From Chryseobacterium sp. JM1 (GTDB lineage Bacteria > Bacteroidota > Bacteroidia > Flavobacteriales > Weeksellaceae), in assembly GCF_000737715.1 (NCBI RefSeq), contig NZ_JPRN01000004.1:124001-188000 (forward strand): a stretch of DNA of 64,000 nucleotides. The letters run 5' to 3'. Shown here piece by piece: positions 7,708 through 17,222 of this stretch (position 1 is the first letter of the stretch; each line of letters opens with the position of its first letter). A program made the translations under genes and the position numbers. The notes beneath the pieces were generated by a model that had not been told where the DNA came from, searched no databases, and was given only the letters and a program-made list of their open reading frames with translations.

Positions 7708-10362
7708 TTATGCTCTTCCACTATCTTTTATCCAATAAGCTATTTTTTCATTGAATACTGTCTTTCCTTTCAGGTCTTCAAGGTTCAAATGCATCCTGTA
7801 TCGCCAATAATGCGGGAAAACTGCAGGATTGTTGATCCTTTCGTTATCCATATTAGGATTGGTAAGCTCGGGATCGGTTGCCATAAACTCCTGAATTGGG
7901 AAAATAGCCAGCATCGCATCATTGTAAAGATGCTGTTTCATGATAATTTCAGCTAAGTGAGAATCCATTTCCTCAGGAGCTTTTCCATATTGGATCAGCT
8001 GCTGATTAAAATACTTCTGAGTCAAGGCCGGATCTTCTTTCCACCACTGTCTCAGCGTAGAACTGTCATGAGAAGATGCGGTGACTACATTCATATAATC
8101 CGCATTTTTAGGATTGTAGAACGGAATATTATCCGAAGGCATACGCTGAACTTTTAAGGCAATAATTGCCAGCTCGTCCATCGCTATAGGCACGCAAGCC
8201 GGAACCATTCCTAAATCTTCACCACAGATCAGCATTTTGGTAGCATTCAGAATCACCGGAAGTTTCTCCATTGCTTTTTCATACCATAAATGATCCTGTC
8301 TTCTGAAGAAGTAGTCGTGATACAGATCATAGATTGCTCTTTGCTCCCATTCAGGAAGGTATTGATAAGAGTCTGTACTGTAAACGTTAAATCTTGGATG
8401 ATAGACCGTTTCCCCATTCCTCTCCTCAGTCAGGAACAAAACGTTTGCGCAGAGTGAAACCAGTTTTTCTTCAACAGCACCTTTTGGATTCTTTTTGAAA
8501 AAATCGGTCAGTTTTCTCTGGGTATCAAATTCTTCTTTAAAAGTATAAGTCCCATCATTATTATTGTTAATAAATTCAAGCGCAGCGCTACTCTCTTCAC
8601 CGAAATATTTCCACAGGATTCTATCATTGATGAAAGGTTTACAATACCGGTTAAAATCAAACGGAATATGTCTGGCTTTAAATTCATCCACAACAATTGG
8701 AACAGCAGGATAAAAATATCCTAAAATCCCCTGTGTGGCAGATATCGGCATTCTCCATATCCTGAAAAACCCTAATATATGGTCGATTCTCATCGCATCG
8801 AAATACTGCTCCAATGCTTTGAATCTGTTTTTCCACCATCGGTAGTCGTCTTCCTTCATCGCTTCCCAGTTGTAAGTCGGGAATTCCCAGTTTTGTCCCA
8901 GTTCTGTAAACTGATCCGGCGGTGCTCCGGCCTGGAAATCCATTCCGAAAAGTTCAGGCTCTGTCCAGGCTTCTACAGAATGTCTGTAAATACCAATCGG
9001 AAGGTCACCTTTTAATGAAACTCCTAAACTGTGAGTATAATCTACAGCATCTTTCAGTTGTAGATGCAACTGGTATTGAACCCACGCATGAAGCATTGAA
9101 GCATCATAATCTTTACTTTTTACGGCAAAGAACTGAGAAATCTTCCCTGCAATATATTTCTTGTGGGTTTTCCAGTCATTGAAGTTCGGGGTTTTATATT
9201 TATCCCTCAGCACGCAGAAAGCAGCATAAGGAACGAGCCAGTGCTCATTGTCTTTTATAAATTTTTTGAAGCCTCTGTCTTTATAAATTTTTTCTTTTTC
9301 CGTGTTGAAAATCGCTCTTAAAAATTTCCATTTGCCCGCAATTACTTTTTCATAATCGATCAGATCCAGAGCGTTTAACGTCTCTTTCTCAGACTGGTAC
9401 TCAGAAACTAATTCTTTCGGCAAAGGAAAATCAAGGTTTTCCAGTGAAATATACTGTGGGTGCAAAGCATAAACAGAAACTGCAGCGTAAGGGTAAGAAT
9501 CCGTCCAGGAATAATTGGCCGTGGTATCGTTAATCGGAAGGATCTGGATGATTCCAAGATTGGTTTCACTGGTCCAGTCGGCAAGGTTTTTAAGATCTGA
9601 AAATTCTCCAACTCCAAAGCCGTTCTCACTTCTCAAAGAAAAGACAGGAACCGCTACTCCGGCATCATGATACATCTGATAGGACCTGAATTTAAAATAA
9701 TGATTAGAAACAATCTGCAGAACATCCGGAAGCAGATTAGCAAGGGTGAATCTGTTTTCCCCGGTCTCCACATCAATTACTCTACCTTCTTTTGTATCGT
9801 AAAGGCAATATTTAAACTGAATAAATTCGTTTTCCGGAATTTCAACGGAAGCTTCCCAAATCCCAAAATCGGTCTGCGAAAGATGGATTACTTTTTCGTA
9901 ATTCCAGTTTCCTAAAGAAGCCGTACTGCCGAACAGTACAATTTTCCAGTCCGGGTTATAAACAGGGGCTTCTATTCTGAATAAATGGGTGTGCTTTTTT
10001 AAAACCGTCGCTTTTTCAGGCACAAACTGATTGAGCTTATTATAAAGAATTTTATTGTTTAAATAGTTTTCAGGGAAATTTTTATTACTCCATTCATCAA
10101 AAATAATAAACTCCTTGTAGTTATGAGGGAAGTTAAGATGATGCAGAACAAATTCTTCTCTCAGAACATTTCCTTTTTCGTCTGAAACCTGATATTTATA
10201 GGACACTGATTTTGAGAAATAATCTACCTCACATTTCCAAATGCCGTTTTCTGCATAAAATAAGGTATGAGTCTGGACAGCAGCACCTTTGTCATCTACA
10301 ATCAACAGCTGCAGATTCTGCCCGGCCTTTGCATTATATCCTACATTAAAGTATAACTTCAT
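7708..10362 (-). CDS. malQ: 4-alpha-glucanotransferase (amylomaltase, GH77) with N-terminal starch-binding domains
   Basis: 884 residues, longer than E. coli MalQ because of about 250 N-terminal residues that look like two CBM20-type starch-binding domains (MKLYFNVGYNAKAGQ onward, then FRIEAPVYNPDWKIVLFGST and LGNWNYEKVIHLSQTDFGIW). The GH77 barrel follows. The nucleophile Asp is in MRIDHILGFFRIW near 526, the acid/base Glu in ICGEDLGMVP near 712, and the third carboxylate in SSHDSSTLRQWW near 764. The enzyme transfers maltodextrin segments between glucans in the cytoplasm (glycogen or maltodextrin metabolism). No signal peptide. No other glycogen or maltose gene is adjacent, but a GH63-like glucosidase lies 15 kb away. 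Confidence 0.92.
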   Translation of the reverse strand: MKLYFNVGYNAKAGQNLQLLIVDDKGAAVQTHTLFYAENGIWKCEVDYFSKSVSYKYQVSDEKGNVLREEFVLHHLNFPHNYKEFIIFDEWSNKNFPENYLNNKILYNKLNQFVPEKATVLKKHTHLFRIEAPVYNPDWKIVLFGSTASLGNWNYEKVIHLSQTDFGIWEASVEIPENEFIQFKYCLYDTKEGRVIDVETGENRFTLANLLPDVLQIVSNHYFKFRSYQMYHDAGVAVPVFSLRSENGFGVGEFSDLKNLADWTSETNLGIIQILPINDTTANYSWTDSYPYAAVSVYALHPQYISLENLDFPLPKELVSEYQSEKETLNALDLIDYEKVIAGKWKFLRAIFNTEKEKIYKDRGFKKFIKDNEHWLVPYAAFCVLRDKYKTPNFNDWKTHKKYIAGKISQFFAVKSKDYDASMLHAWVQYQLHLQLKDAVDYTHSLGVSLKGDLPIGIYRHSVEAWTEPELFGMDFQAGAPPDQFTELGQNWEFPTYNWEAMKEDDYRWWKNRFKALEQYFDAMRIDHILGFFRIWRMPISATQGILGYFYPAVPIVVDEFKARHIPFDFNRYCKPFINDRILWKYFGEESSAALEFINNNNDGTYTFKEEFDTQRKLTDFFKKNPKGAVEEKLVSLCANVLFLTEERNGETVYHPRFNVYSTDSYQYLPEWEQRAIYDLYHDYFFRRQDHLWYEKAMEKLPVILNATKMLICGEDLGMVPACVPIAMDELAIIALKVQRMPSDNIPFYNPKNADYMNVVTASSHDSSTLRQWWKEDPALTQKYFNQQLIQYGKAPEEMDSHLAEIIMKQHLYNDAMLAIFPIQEFMATDPELTNPNMDNERINNPAVFPHYWRYRMHLNLEDLKGKTVFNEKIAYWIKDSGRA

Positions 10363-10432
10363 CTATATTTTTTTATAAAAATACATTTTAATATCGAAAA
10401 ATAAAACTTATTGAAGATCAAATAATCATTAA

Positions 10433-10464
10433 AAAACCTTTCCAAAATAAGTTGAAAAGGTTTT
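10433..10464 (-). terminator. Terminator of the T9SS cargo gene
   Basis: Stem AAAACCTTT / AAAGGTTTT; the minus strand ends in TTTTTTAATG. It is 37 bp after the stop at 10501. Confidence 0.65.
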
Positions 10465-10500
10465 AAATTTTAATAGAGTTTAATGAAATCTCTGGCTTTA

Positions 10501-11667
10501 TTATTCCGTTACCAGAATTTTTTTGTTGAATAAAGCTTTACCGGATTCATCTGTAATATTAACGATATAGGCTCCATTGACAAGACTTTTCAAATAAACC
10601 TGCTGATTGAGCGAACCGTCTTTTACAGACAGCTTTTGTTTCATCACATTTTTCCCTGAAATATCGAAAACATTCAGGAGAATATTTCCTTTTATTTTTT
10701 GATCATTGACATTGATGTTAATATAATGTTCATCCACTTTCGTCGGATAGATATCGATATTCGCCAATGCATTAGCTGAAGTTGCTCTGTCATTGGTAAA
10801 ATATTTACTCGCCAGATCATAAATATGCGGTTTTTCTCCGCCAGGAAGTACTTTTGCCTGAAGAGTATTTAAATCTACTTCATACAAACTATCTCCTTTA
10901 GCACTTGCAATAACTACTTTTCCACTGGCATTAACTGCAGATCCATTGACTGAATAATTTTCCGGAAGACCGGAGATCTTACCCACAAATTTCGCTTTCA
11001 GTTCTTTGGACACCACTTTAAAGACATTTCCGGAAGCCGAGAAGACATAGAAATTATTTTCAGCATCTGCGATCATGTCGCCACCAAAGCCTGTTTCAAT
11101 AGCAGTGAATGAATTCTTCCCATTGGAAGCATCATCTTTAATAATCCCAAGATCATTAACGGTGTACTGACTGCCTTTTCTGCTAATCTGCAAAAGCTGA
11201 GATCCTGCATTGTTCAGGGCATAGATATTTCCGTCATATCCTGCGGTCATTCTTGTGATATGGGAATTGATATCACATGAAGTTACTTTGGTCACCGTAT
11301 TTTCAACCAGTGTAATTTCCTTTGTCTTCGCATTCAAAATATAGATATTGGACGAAAACATCGGCATATACACCAGGTTATTATTCATCGGGTCATAAGC
11401 CAGAGCTGCCATGGCAGTCGCTTGTGAATGGTTGTAGGAATTTTTATCTTCCGACACATTACCTTTTCTTTCCTGAGAAAATACTTTTGCCACAGCATCT
11501 ACAGAAAACAGCTTATCTCTGGAGGTTCCATTAGTGGCATCCATCACACGGAAATCACTGAAAACAATACTGGAAGTATCTTTTCCGGCAATCGCGAAAA
11601 AATCCTGCTGTGCCTGAGCGTTGGCACCTAACACAAGCAGGAAAAGAGGGAATAAATGTTTTTTCAT
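10501..11667 (-). CDS. T9SS type A sorting-domain protein with a beta-propeller-like body
   Basis: 388 residues. Signal peptide MKKHLFPLFLLVLGANAQAQ. The body (30-300) has repeats of short beta strands with motifs such as YDPMNNNLVYMPMFSSNIYI, AGYDGNIYALNNAG and GFGGDMIADAENNFYVFSA, typical of a beta-propeller. The last 85 residues are a type IX sorting domain: IDIYPTKVDEHYININV, LLNVFDISGKNVMKQKL and VNGAYIVNITDESGKALFNKKILV. The protein should be exported by Sec, passed across the outer membrane by the Por machinery, and anchored or released. Its substrate is unknown. It is monocistronic. Confidence 0.85.
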   Translation of the reverse strand: MKKHLFPLFLLVLGANAQAQQDFFAIAGKDTSSIVFSDFRVMDATNGTSRDKLFSVDAVAKVFSQERKGNVSEDKNSYNHSQATAMAALAYDPMNNNLVYMPMFSSNIYILNAKTKEITLVENTVTKVTSCDINSHITRMTAGYDGNIYALNNAGSQLLQISRKGSQYTVNDLGIIKDDASNGKNSFTAIETGFGGDMIADAENNFYVFSASGNVFKVVSKELKAKFVGKISGLPENYSVNGSAVNASGKVVIASAKGDSLYEVDLNTLQAKVLPGGEKPHIYDLASKYFTNDRATSANALANIDIYPTKVDEHYININVNDQKIKGNILLNVFDISGKNVMKQKLSVKDGSLNQQVYLKSLVNGAYIVNITDESGKALFNKKILVTE

Positions 11668-11812
11668 ACAATGTAGAATTTAGATTCGTAATGATTTTAG
11701 TATGACTAAGTTACACAAATTACCAATGACATCATAAAAAAATAGCAGTATTTACATAGTATTTACAATCATTTAATCTAAACATTGATATTTCGATAAA
11801 TAATTATTTTTT

Positions 11813-11899
11813 AAACACGAATAACGCAAATATTTTCACAAATATCACTATTGAAGGGCTGCAACATTTGTGTTATTTGTGGGAAACATTCGTGGATTT
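11813..11899. repeat. Imperfect inverted repeat
   Basis: The left arm begins AAACACGAATAACGCAAATA. The right arm, read in reverse, begins AAATCCACGAATGTTTCCCA. Both arms are strings of CACGAAT and CACAAAT-like words, and the pair spans 87 bp. The word content resembles the CACAGAT words of the repeats at 4589-5100. Confidence 0.6.
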
Positions 11900-12056
11900 A
11901 TGTTTTTTAAACGCAAAGATTGATTATAGAATTGTATAATTTAAAGAAGCAAAGATTGCCGGTTCTGCCGACATGAGTAAGGCTTTCGCATTAAATCTGC
12001 TATATCCGCTATATCTGCGAGAGATTACAAGATGATAAGAAATGAGCATAAAAAAA

Positions 12057-12127
12057 CTCCCGCAGATCACACAGATTACAACAGATTTTTATGATATGAT
12101 CTGTAGAATCTACGCGAGCTGCGGGAG
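12057..12127 (-). terminator. Long hairpin with U-tract, probable cysS terminator
   Basis: Outer stem CTCCCGCAG (12057-12065) / CTGCGGGAG (12119-12127), an inner stem ACAGAT / ATCTGT, then seven T on the minus strand. It is 20 bp after the cysS stop. The size and the CACAGAT words suggest a repeat element recruited as terminator. Confidence 0.6.
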
Positions 12128-12147
12128 CTGTACTATTTATTTTTAGG

Positions 12148-13614
12148 TTAATTCAGAACGTAAGTGGTTCCGTCTCTCCCATCTTTTAATTCGATGCCTT
12201 CAGCAAGCAGTTTGTCTCTGATCTGGTCTGAAAGGTCGAAGTTTTTTGATTTTCTGGCCTGATTTCTCAGTTCAATTAAAACCTTTAAGGTCTGATCAAG
12301 CTTCTCGTTATTATTTTCTTCCACATTCTGAAGTCCCAACACATCAAATACCAAAGCATTCAGCGTTGTTTTTAAATCTTCAAGATCTTCAGAAGAAATC
12401 GTTTCTTTCTCATCATTTAAAGCGAAAATATATTTTACAGCTTCAAATAAATGAGCAATCAGAATCGGAGAATTGAAATCATCATTTAAGGCATCATACG
12501 CTTTGGCTTTCCACTCTTTAAGATCAAAACCAGACTCTTTTTCATTATTAGGAGTGATTGAGTTTAATACTTTAATGGCTTCCATTAATCTGATAAAACC
12601 TTTTTCGCTCGCAATCATTGCATCATTGGAAATATCCAGCACACTTCTATAGTGCGCCTGCAGGAAGCAGAAACGTACGATGGTAGGATGGAAAGGCTTT
12701 TCAAAGAAATCATTCTCACCTGTTACCAACTGCATCGGAAGGATATAATTTCCTGTAGATTTACTCATACGCTGAGAATTCATCGTCAGCATATTGGCAT
12801 GCATCCAGTAATTCACCGGAGCAGTATCATTGCAGGCTTTCCCCTGTGCGATTTCACATTCGTGGTGTGGGAATTTCAGGTCCATTCCTCCGCCGTGGAT
12901 GTCAAATTTTTCACCCAGATATTTTGTACTCATGGCAGTACATTCAAGGTGCCATCCCGGGAAACCTTCGCCCCAAGGGGAATTCCATCTCATAATGTGA
13001 GCAGGAGATGCTTTTTTCCAAAGAGCAAAATCCTGTGGGTTTTTCTTTTCACCCTGCCCGTCAAGATCACGGGTATTGGCAAAAAGCTCTTCGATGTTAC
13101 GCTTTGAAAGTTCACCGTAGTTTAAGCCTCTGTTATTGTATTCCAAAACATCGAAATAGACAGAACCATTACTTTCATAGGCAAAACCTCTTTCGATAAG
13201 TTTCTGCGTAAGCTCAATCTGTTCTACGATATGACCTGTCGCCGTAGGTTCGATATTCGGAGGAAGCAGGTTGAACATCTCTAAAACTTTATGAAAATCT
13301 ACAGTATATTTCTGTACGATTTCCATAGGTTCCAGCTTTTCCAGACGGGTCTGTTTCACGAATCTGTCGTTTTCCACATTTCCATCATCTGTAAGGTGAC
13401 CTGCATCGGTGATGTTTCTTACATATCTTACTTTATACCCTAAATGGATCAGGGTACGGTAGATAAAATCAAAGGAAAGGAAGGTTCTTACATTCCCCAA
13501 ATGCACATTGCTATACACGGTAGGTCCGCAGACATACATTCCTACGTTTCCTTCTAGAATGGGTTTAAATATTTCTTTTTCTGCTGTAAGCGAGTTGTAT
13601 ATTTTTAATTGCAT
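12148..13614 (-). CDS. cysS: Cysteinyl-tRNA synthetase
   Basis: 488 residues, a typical length. It charges tRNA-Cys in the cytoplasm. Class I signatures are present: HLGN at 38-41 (the HIGH motif) following the zinc Cys29 in [11 protein letters not shown]; further zinc ligands in [10 protein letters not shown] and [10 protein letters not shown]; and RMSKSTGNY near 280 (the KMSKS motif). The C-terminal domain contains the DALV-type anticodon-binding helices ([19 protein letters not shown]). It stands alone between two gaps. The long hairpin downstream probably terminates it. Confidence 0.97.
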   Translation of the reverse strand: MQLKIYNSLTAEKEIFKPILEGNVGMYVCGPTVYSNVHLGNVRTFLSFDFIYRTLIHLGYKVRYVRNITDAGHLTDDGNVENDRFVKQTRLEKLEPMEIVQKYTVDFHKVLEMFNLLPPNIEPTATGHIVEQIELTQKLIERGFAYESNGSVYFDVLEYNNRGLNYGELSKRNIEELFANTRDLDGQGEKKNPQDFALWKKASPAHIMRWNSPWGEGFPGWHLECTAMSTKYLGEKFDIHGGGMDLKFPHHECEIAQGKACNDTAPVNYWMHANMLTMNSQRMSKSTGNYILPMQLVTGENDFFEKPFHPTIVRFCFLQAHYRSVLDISNDAMIASEKGFIRLMEAIKVLNSITPNNEKESGFDLKEWKAKAYDALNDDFNSPILIAHLFEAVKYIFALNDEKETISSEDLEDLKTTLNALVFDVLGLQNVEENNNEKLDQTLKVLIELRNQARKSKNFDLSDQIRDKLLAEGIELKDGRDGTTYVLN

Positions 13615-13750
13615 CGTTTAGTTTTTTGATGTAATGATTTACGTTTAGTTTTAAAATTTCAAATTTTATTAAAAGACCAGAATCCTTTAACAACAGCATT
13701 TACAGCAGCAACAAATAATGGTTGTTACAAAAATCTTATCCGAAACTTTT

Positions 13751-14227
13751 TTAAATTTTATCATTACTTATATTTAATACATTAGATTTTGAACTCCCAA
13801 TGTCATCCCTTAAAATTAAACTATTTTTATAAAATTCTGTCAACACCCGATTTCCTCCCATATCAGAGTAATCAGTTTTTGTACTGATCAGCGCTCTTAA
13901 TTCTTCTTTAAATTTATCCAAATTACCAAATTCATCTTCCAGATCATTTAAATCTAATGGATAACCAGGACTCAAATTTACTTTTTCTAAGTTTTGTCTC
14001 TGAAAAATTTTAATTAAAATATCATAAATTTCAAAATCTTGGATTTCTATTGTATCAACTCCTTCTTCAAAATTATATTTAACAGAAATATGATCTTTTA
14101 TCTGAGGGAAAATTTCAATTAGATTCCTTTCATTCTTTATCACGATTACACTTTCATGATACAACATATGGTGGTCATATCTTTCAGAAAGCAATCTGAT
14201 ATTTTTCTTTATGATGTGATTAATCAT
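13751..14227 (-). CDS. Hypothetical protein downstream of folE
   Basis: 158 residues from the ATG at 14227, five bp after the folE stop. The longer frame reaching 14371 is excluded because its N-terminus would be an out-of-frame reading of folE. Sequence begins MINHIIKKNIRLLSERYDHH and is acidic, with many Ile, Asp, Glu and Lys (VDTIEIQDFEIYDILIKIF, NDLEDEFGNLDKFKEELRAL). It has no signal peptide and no membrane segment. I recognise no family. The tight spacing suggests co-transcription with folE; composition and size would also suit a small immunity-type protein, but nothing nearby supports that. Confidence 0.6.
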   Translation of the reverse strand: MINHIIKKNIRLLSERYDHHMLYHESVIVIKNERNLIEIFPQIKDHISVKYNFEEGVDTIEIQDFEIYDILIKIFQRQNLEKVNLSPGYPLDLNDLEDEFGNLDKFKEELRALISTKTDYSDMGGNRVLTEFYKNSLILRDDIGSSKSNVLNISNDKI

Positions 14228-14232
14228 TGATC

Positions 14233-14901
14233 TTAATAATCCAGCTTCGCATGACTTCCCACATAATGCAGGAATTCCTGTCTCGTGATAGGATTGGTTC
14301 TGAAAATACCGCTCAATTCTGCCGTGATGGTAGAACTTGCCGTATCTTTTATTCCTCTGCAGTTCACACACAAATGTTTTGCATCAATAATACAGGCTAC
14401 ATCTTTGGTGCCCAACGCTTCTTTCAAAGCATCTACAATCTGCATCGTCAGTCTTTCCTGAACCTGCGGTCTTTTTGCATAATAATCCACAATTCTGTTG
14501 ATCTTGGAAAGGCCAATCACTTCACCGTTTGAAATATAGGCTACGTGGGCTCTTCCGATGATCGGCAGAAAGTGGTGTTCACAGAAAGAATACACGGTAA
14601 TATCCTTTTCCACCAGCATCTGGCGGTATTTATATTTATTGGAAAATGTGGAAATTCCCGGTTTGTTTTCGGGAAGAAGACCTCCAAAAATTTCATTCAC
14701 ATACATTTTGGCAACACGCTTCGGAGAATCCTTTAAAGAATCATCCGTCATATCCATCCCCAGTGTTTCCATAATTTCACCGAAAAGTTCGGTAATTTTT
14801 TCTATTTTTTCCTGTGGCGATTTATCAAATGCATCTTTCCTAATAGGCGTATGTTCTTTTCCAGTGAAAATATCATCGTCGTTATCGGTAAAATCAACCA
14901 T
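14233..14901 (-). CDS. folE: GTP cyclohydrolase I
   Basis: 222 residues. It converts GTP to 7,8-dihydroneopterin triphosphate, the first step toward tetrahydrofolate. The zinc ligands are visible: C107 and H110 in SFCEHHFLPIIGR and C178 in KHLCVNCRG. LSKINRIVDYYAKRPQVQER is the standard core. The first 25 residues are an acidic extension. A TATTTTTG box lies 18 nt before the ATG, and the small gene 13751-14227 follows. The plus-strand gene at 14991 diverges from it. A folate link to metF and metH nearby is plausible but not proof of co-regulation. Confidence 0.97.
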   Translation of the reverse strand: MVDFTDNDDDIFTGKEHTPIRKDAFDKSPQEKIEKITELFGEIMETLGMDMTDDSLKDSPKRVAKMYVNEIFGGLLPENKPGISTFSNKYKYRQMLVEKDITVYSFCEHHFLPIIGRAHVAYISNGEVIGLSKINRIVDYYAKRPQVQERLTMQIVDALKEALGTKDVACIIDAKHLCVNCRGIKDTASSTITAELSGIFRTNPITRQEFLHYVGSHAKLDY

Positions 14902-14918
14902 TTTTATTTAATTTGCAA

Positions 14919-14926
14919 CAAAAATA
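14919..14926 (-). promoter_or_regulatory. -7 box of folE promoter
   Basis: TATTTTTG on the minus strand, an exact TAnnTTTG 18 nt upstream of the folE ATG. The -33 element is weak. Confidence 0.5.
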
Positions 14927-14990
14927 CGGATAAAATCTGTTCATCGATTTCAATTTGAACGAAAAACATTGTCCATTCTCAACTTAGCCT

Positions 14991-16145
14991 ATGATTATTG
15001 TCGAAGAAGTACAGAACGAAAAACAGAAAAAGGACTTTTTAGAATTCCCCGCCCAACTTTACCGGCACGACAAAAACTATATAAGACCCCGAAATAAGGA
15101 CATCGAAGAGATTTTTGATCCTGAAAAAAATAAATCCTTCCAGGAAGGAGAATGTTCCCGGTTTCTTTTTAAAAACAAAAAGAATGAGATCGTTGGAAAG
15201 GTGGCCGTTTTCATCTCTGGTCTTTGCGAACAAAAACAACCTACAGGAGGCATCGGGTTTTTCGACTGTATTCATGATCAGAAAACTGCTGATTTCATTT
15301 TCGATCACTGCAAAATTTGGCTTCAGGAAAGAGGTATGGAAGCCATGGATGGGCCGATTAATTTTGGAGAAAGGGATAAGTTCTGGGGACTTTTAACGGA
15401 AGGTTTTGATGAGCCGTTATTCGGAATGAATTATAATTTTCCTTATTACAAAGATCTATTTGAAAATTATGGTTTTAAAATGTATTTCGAACAGCTATGT
15501 TTTTCAAGACCCATTTTCGCTGAAGTTTCAAGGATTTTTACGCTTATGCATACCAAGCACAGCAGAAATCCTGCGATCTCAGCAAGACCGATGAAGAAAA
15601 ATGATCTGCCAAAATTCGCTAAAGATTTTACGGAAATTTATAATCAGGCATGGGCCTGTCATGGAGAAGGTAAGCAGCTGGAAGAAGCAAAAGTTCTGAA
15701 AATGTTTAACACCATGAAACCTATCATTAATGAACACATTTCCTGGTTCGTTTACGAAAATGAAAAACCTATTGCGATGTGGATGAATCTTCCGGATGTA
15801 AACCAGTGGTTCAAATATCTGAACGGCCGATTCGGAATTGTGGAAAAGCTTAAGTTTTTGTGGATAAAACAATTCACGAAGAATGAAAAGATGGTCGGTC
15901 TGGTTTTCGGCGTTATTCCGGAATGGCAGAAAAAAGGGATTGATGGGTATATGATCTGGGAAGGAACGCAGCACCTGAGAAAACATACGGATTTCAAGAC
16001 GACGGAACTTCAGTGGATCGGAGATTTTAATCCTAAAATGATAAAAATTGCAGAAAGTCTCGATACGACGGTTACCAGAAAACTGGCTACATACCGGTAT
16101 CTATTTGACCGCACTAAAGAATTTGAAAGACATCCTATCCTTTAA
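14991..16145 (+). CDS. GNAT-fold protein, YghO-like
   Basis: 384 residues, cytoplasmic. It begins MIIVEEVQNEKQKKDFLEFP and contains an early acyltransferase-like part (FLFKNKKNEIVGKVAVFISG, then GFFDCIHDQKTADFIFDHC) and a second one near the C-terminus (MVGLVFGVIPEWQKKGIDGYMIWEG) in which QKKGIDG resembles the acetyl-CoA loop of GNAT enzymes. I take it as the large GNAT-like protein family related to YghO; the substrate is unknown. It diverges from folE with an 89-bp gap and converges on metF over a shared hairpin. No operon partner on its strand. Confidence 0.6.
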   Translation: MIIVEEVQNEKQKKDFLEFPAQLYRHDKNYIRPRNKDIEEIFDPEKNKSFQEGECSRFLFKNKKNEIVGKVAVFISGLCEQKQPTGGIGFFDCIHDQKTADFIFDHCKIWLQERGMEAMDGPINFGERDKFWGLLTEGFDEPLFGMNYNFPYYKDLFENYGFKMYFEQLCFSRPIFAEVSRIFTLMHTKHSRNPAISARPMKKNDLPKFAKDFTEIYNQAWACHGEGKQLEEAKVLKMFNTMKPIINEHISWFVYENEKPIAMWMNLPDVNQWFKYLNGRFGIVEKLKFLWIKQFTKNEKMVGLVFGVIPEWQKKGIDGYMIWEGTQHLRKHTDFKTTELQWIGDFNPKMIKIAESLDTTVTRKLATYRYLFDRTKEFERHPIL

Positions 16146-16153
16146 ATAAAAAA

Positions 16154-16174
16154 CCCTGCTATTGAATAGCAGGG
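16154..16174. terminator. Hairpin between convergent genes, terminator of metF
   Basis: CCCTGCTA / TAGCAGGG with a 5-nt loop; the minus strand continues TTTTTTATTT. It lies 21 bp after the metF stop and 9 bp after the stop of the plus-strand gene, so it may serve both. Confidence 0.75.
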
Positions 16175-16195
16175 CTCCTTTCATTAGATACTCTA

Positions 16196-17155
16196 TTAGA
16201 ATAGCTCTCCGGCTACTTTTTTAATATTATCACTTTTCCCCATGGAGTAAAAGTGCAGCACAGGAACTCCGAAATCCAAAAGTTCTCTGCATTGATTAAT
16301 GGCCCATTCTACACCGATCTGTTTGACAGCCTCGTTGTTTTTGGCTTTTTCCACTTCATTGATCAGCTCTTCAGGAAGATCAATTTTGAATATTTGTGGA
16401 AGGATTTTTAAATGCTTTTTGGTTGCAATGGGTTTGATACCCGGAATAATAGGCACTGTAATTCCCATTTCTCTGGCCTTTGTCACAAATTCAATAAACC
16501 GTTTATTGTCAAAAAACATTTGGGTGACGATATAATCTGCTCCGGCATCTACTTTTTGTTTCAGCCATTTCAGATCATAATTCATGGAAGGTGCTTCCAT
16601 ATGTTTTTCGGGATATCCGGCTACTCCAACACAGAATTTATTGAGTTCATCACAGGCTTCCTCATCATTATGAAGGTACTTCCCTCTTCCTAAATCATTG
16701 ATCTGATGAACGAGATCCATGGCACTGGCGTGACCTCCCGGCGTTGGCTCGAAGTATTGATGTCCTTTCATGGCATCACCTCTCAAAGCCATTATATTTT
16801 CTATTCCCAGATACATACAGTCTACCAAAAGGTATTCTGTTTCTTCTTTGGTAAAACCTCCGCAAAGAAGATGGGGAACAGTATCTACATTATATTTATG
16901 CTGGATCGCGGCACAAATCCCTAAGGTTCCGGGACGCATTCTGGTGATACGGCGCTCCATCAACCCGTTTCCTTTATCAAGATAAATATATTCTTCTCTG
17001 GAAGTGGTGACATCAATAAAAGGCGGCTTAAACTCCATAAGCGGATCTATATTGGTATACAGATCTTCAATCCCGATTCCCTTCTGGGGCGGAACTACCT
17101 CTAAGGAGAATAAGGTCTTCCCATTGGCGTTTTTAATGTGTTCAGTGATCTTCAT
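16196..17155 (-). CDS. metF: 5,10-methylenetetrahydrofolate reductase
   Basis: 319 residues, normal for the single-domain bacterial enzyme. It reduces 5,10-methylene-THF to 5-methyl-THF with FAD, providing the methyl group used by MetH. Family landmarks: FSLEVVPPQKG (catalytic Glu), FIDVTTSREE, HLLCGGFTKEE, ENIMALRGDAMKG, and DAGADYIVTQMFFDNKRF. It is the last gene of the methionine series, 67 bp after metH, and ends on the hairpin at 16154-16174. Probably it is transcribed from the riboswitch promoter as well as possibly from a local one. Confidence 0.96.
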   Translation of the reverse strand: MKITEHIKNANGKTLFSLEVVPPQKGIGIEDLYTNIDPLMEFKPPFIDVTTSREEYIYLDKGNGLMERRITRMRPGTLGICAAIQHKYNVDTVPHLLCGGFTKEETEYLLVDCMYLGIENIMALRGDAMKGHQYFEPTPGGHASAMDLVHQINDLGRGKYLHNDEEACDELNKFCVGVAGYPEKHMEAPSMNYDLKWLKQKVDAGADYIVTQMFFDNKRFIEFVTKAREMGITVPIIPGIKPIATKKHLKILPQIFKIDLPEELINEVEKAKNNEAVKQIGVEWAINQCRELLDFGVPVLHFYSMGKSDNIKKVAGELF

Positions 17156-17222
17156 TTTATAGTTTAGTTATTTTTATCTTTTGTTGATGGCTTATAGGTT
17201 GGGACTCACAATCATTAACTTT

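Larger units (their letters stand above)
11668..12147. other. 480-bp gene-free gap with inverted CACGAAT/CACAAAT repeats
   Basis: No credible gene. It contains an imperfect inverted repeat (11813-11899), an AT-rich stretch with ATCTGC/ATCCGC runs (about 11993-12025), and the long hairpin 12057-12127 that probably ends cysS transcription. Confidence 0.7.

Noticed and set aside
8922..9182. Plus-strand frames across malQ, cysS, metH and other minus-strand genes
   Set aside because: They are antisense readings without homology, ribosome sites or compatible codon use.
14228..14371. N-terminal extension of the 13751-14227 gene
   Set aside because: This part is an out-of-frame reading of the folE 3' end; the ATG at 14227 follows directly after the folE stop and suits the downstream protein.
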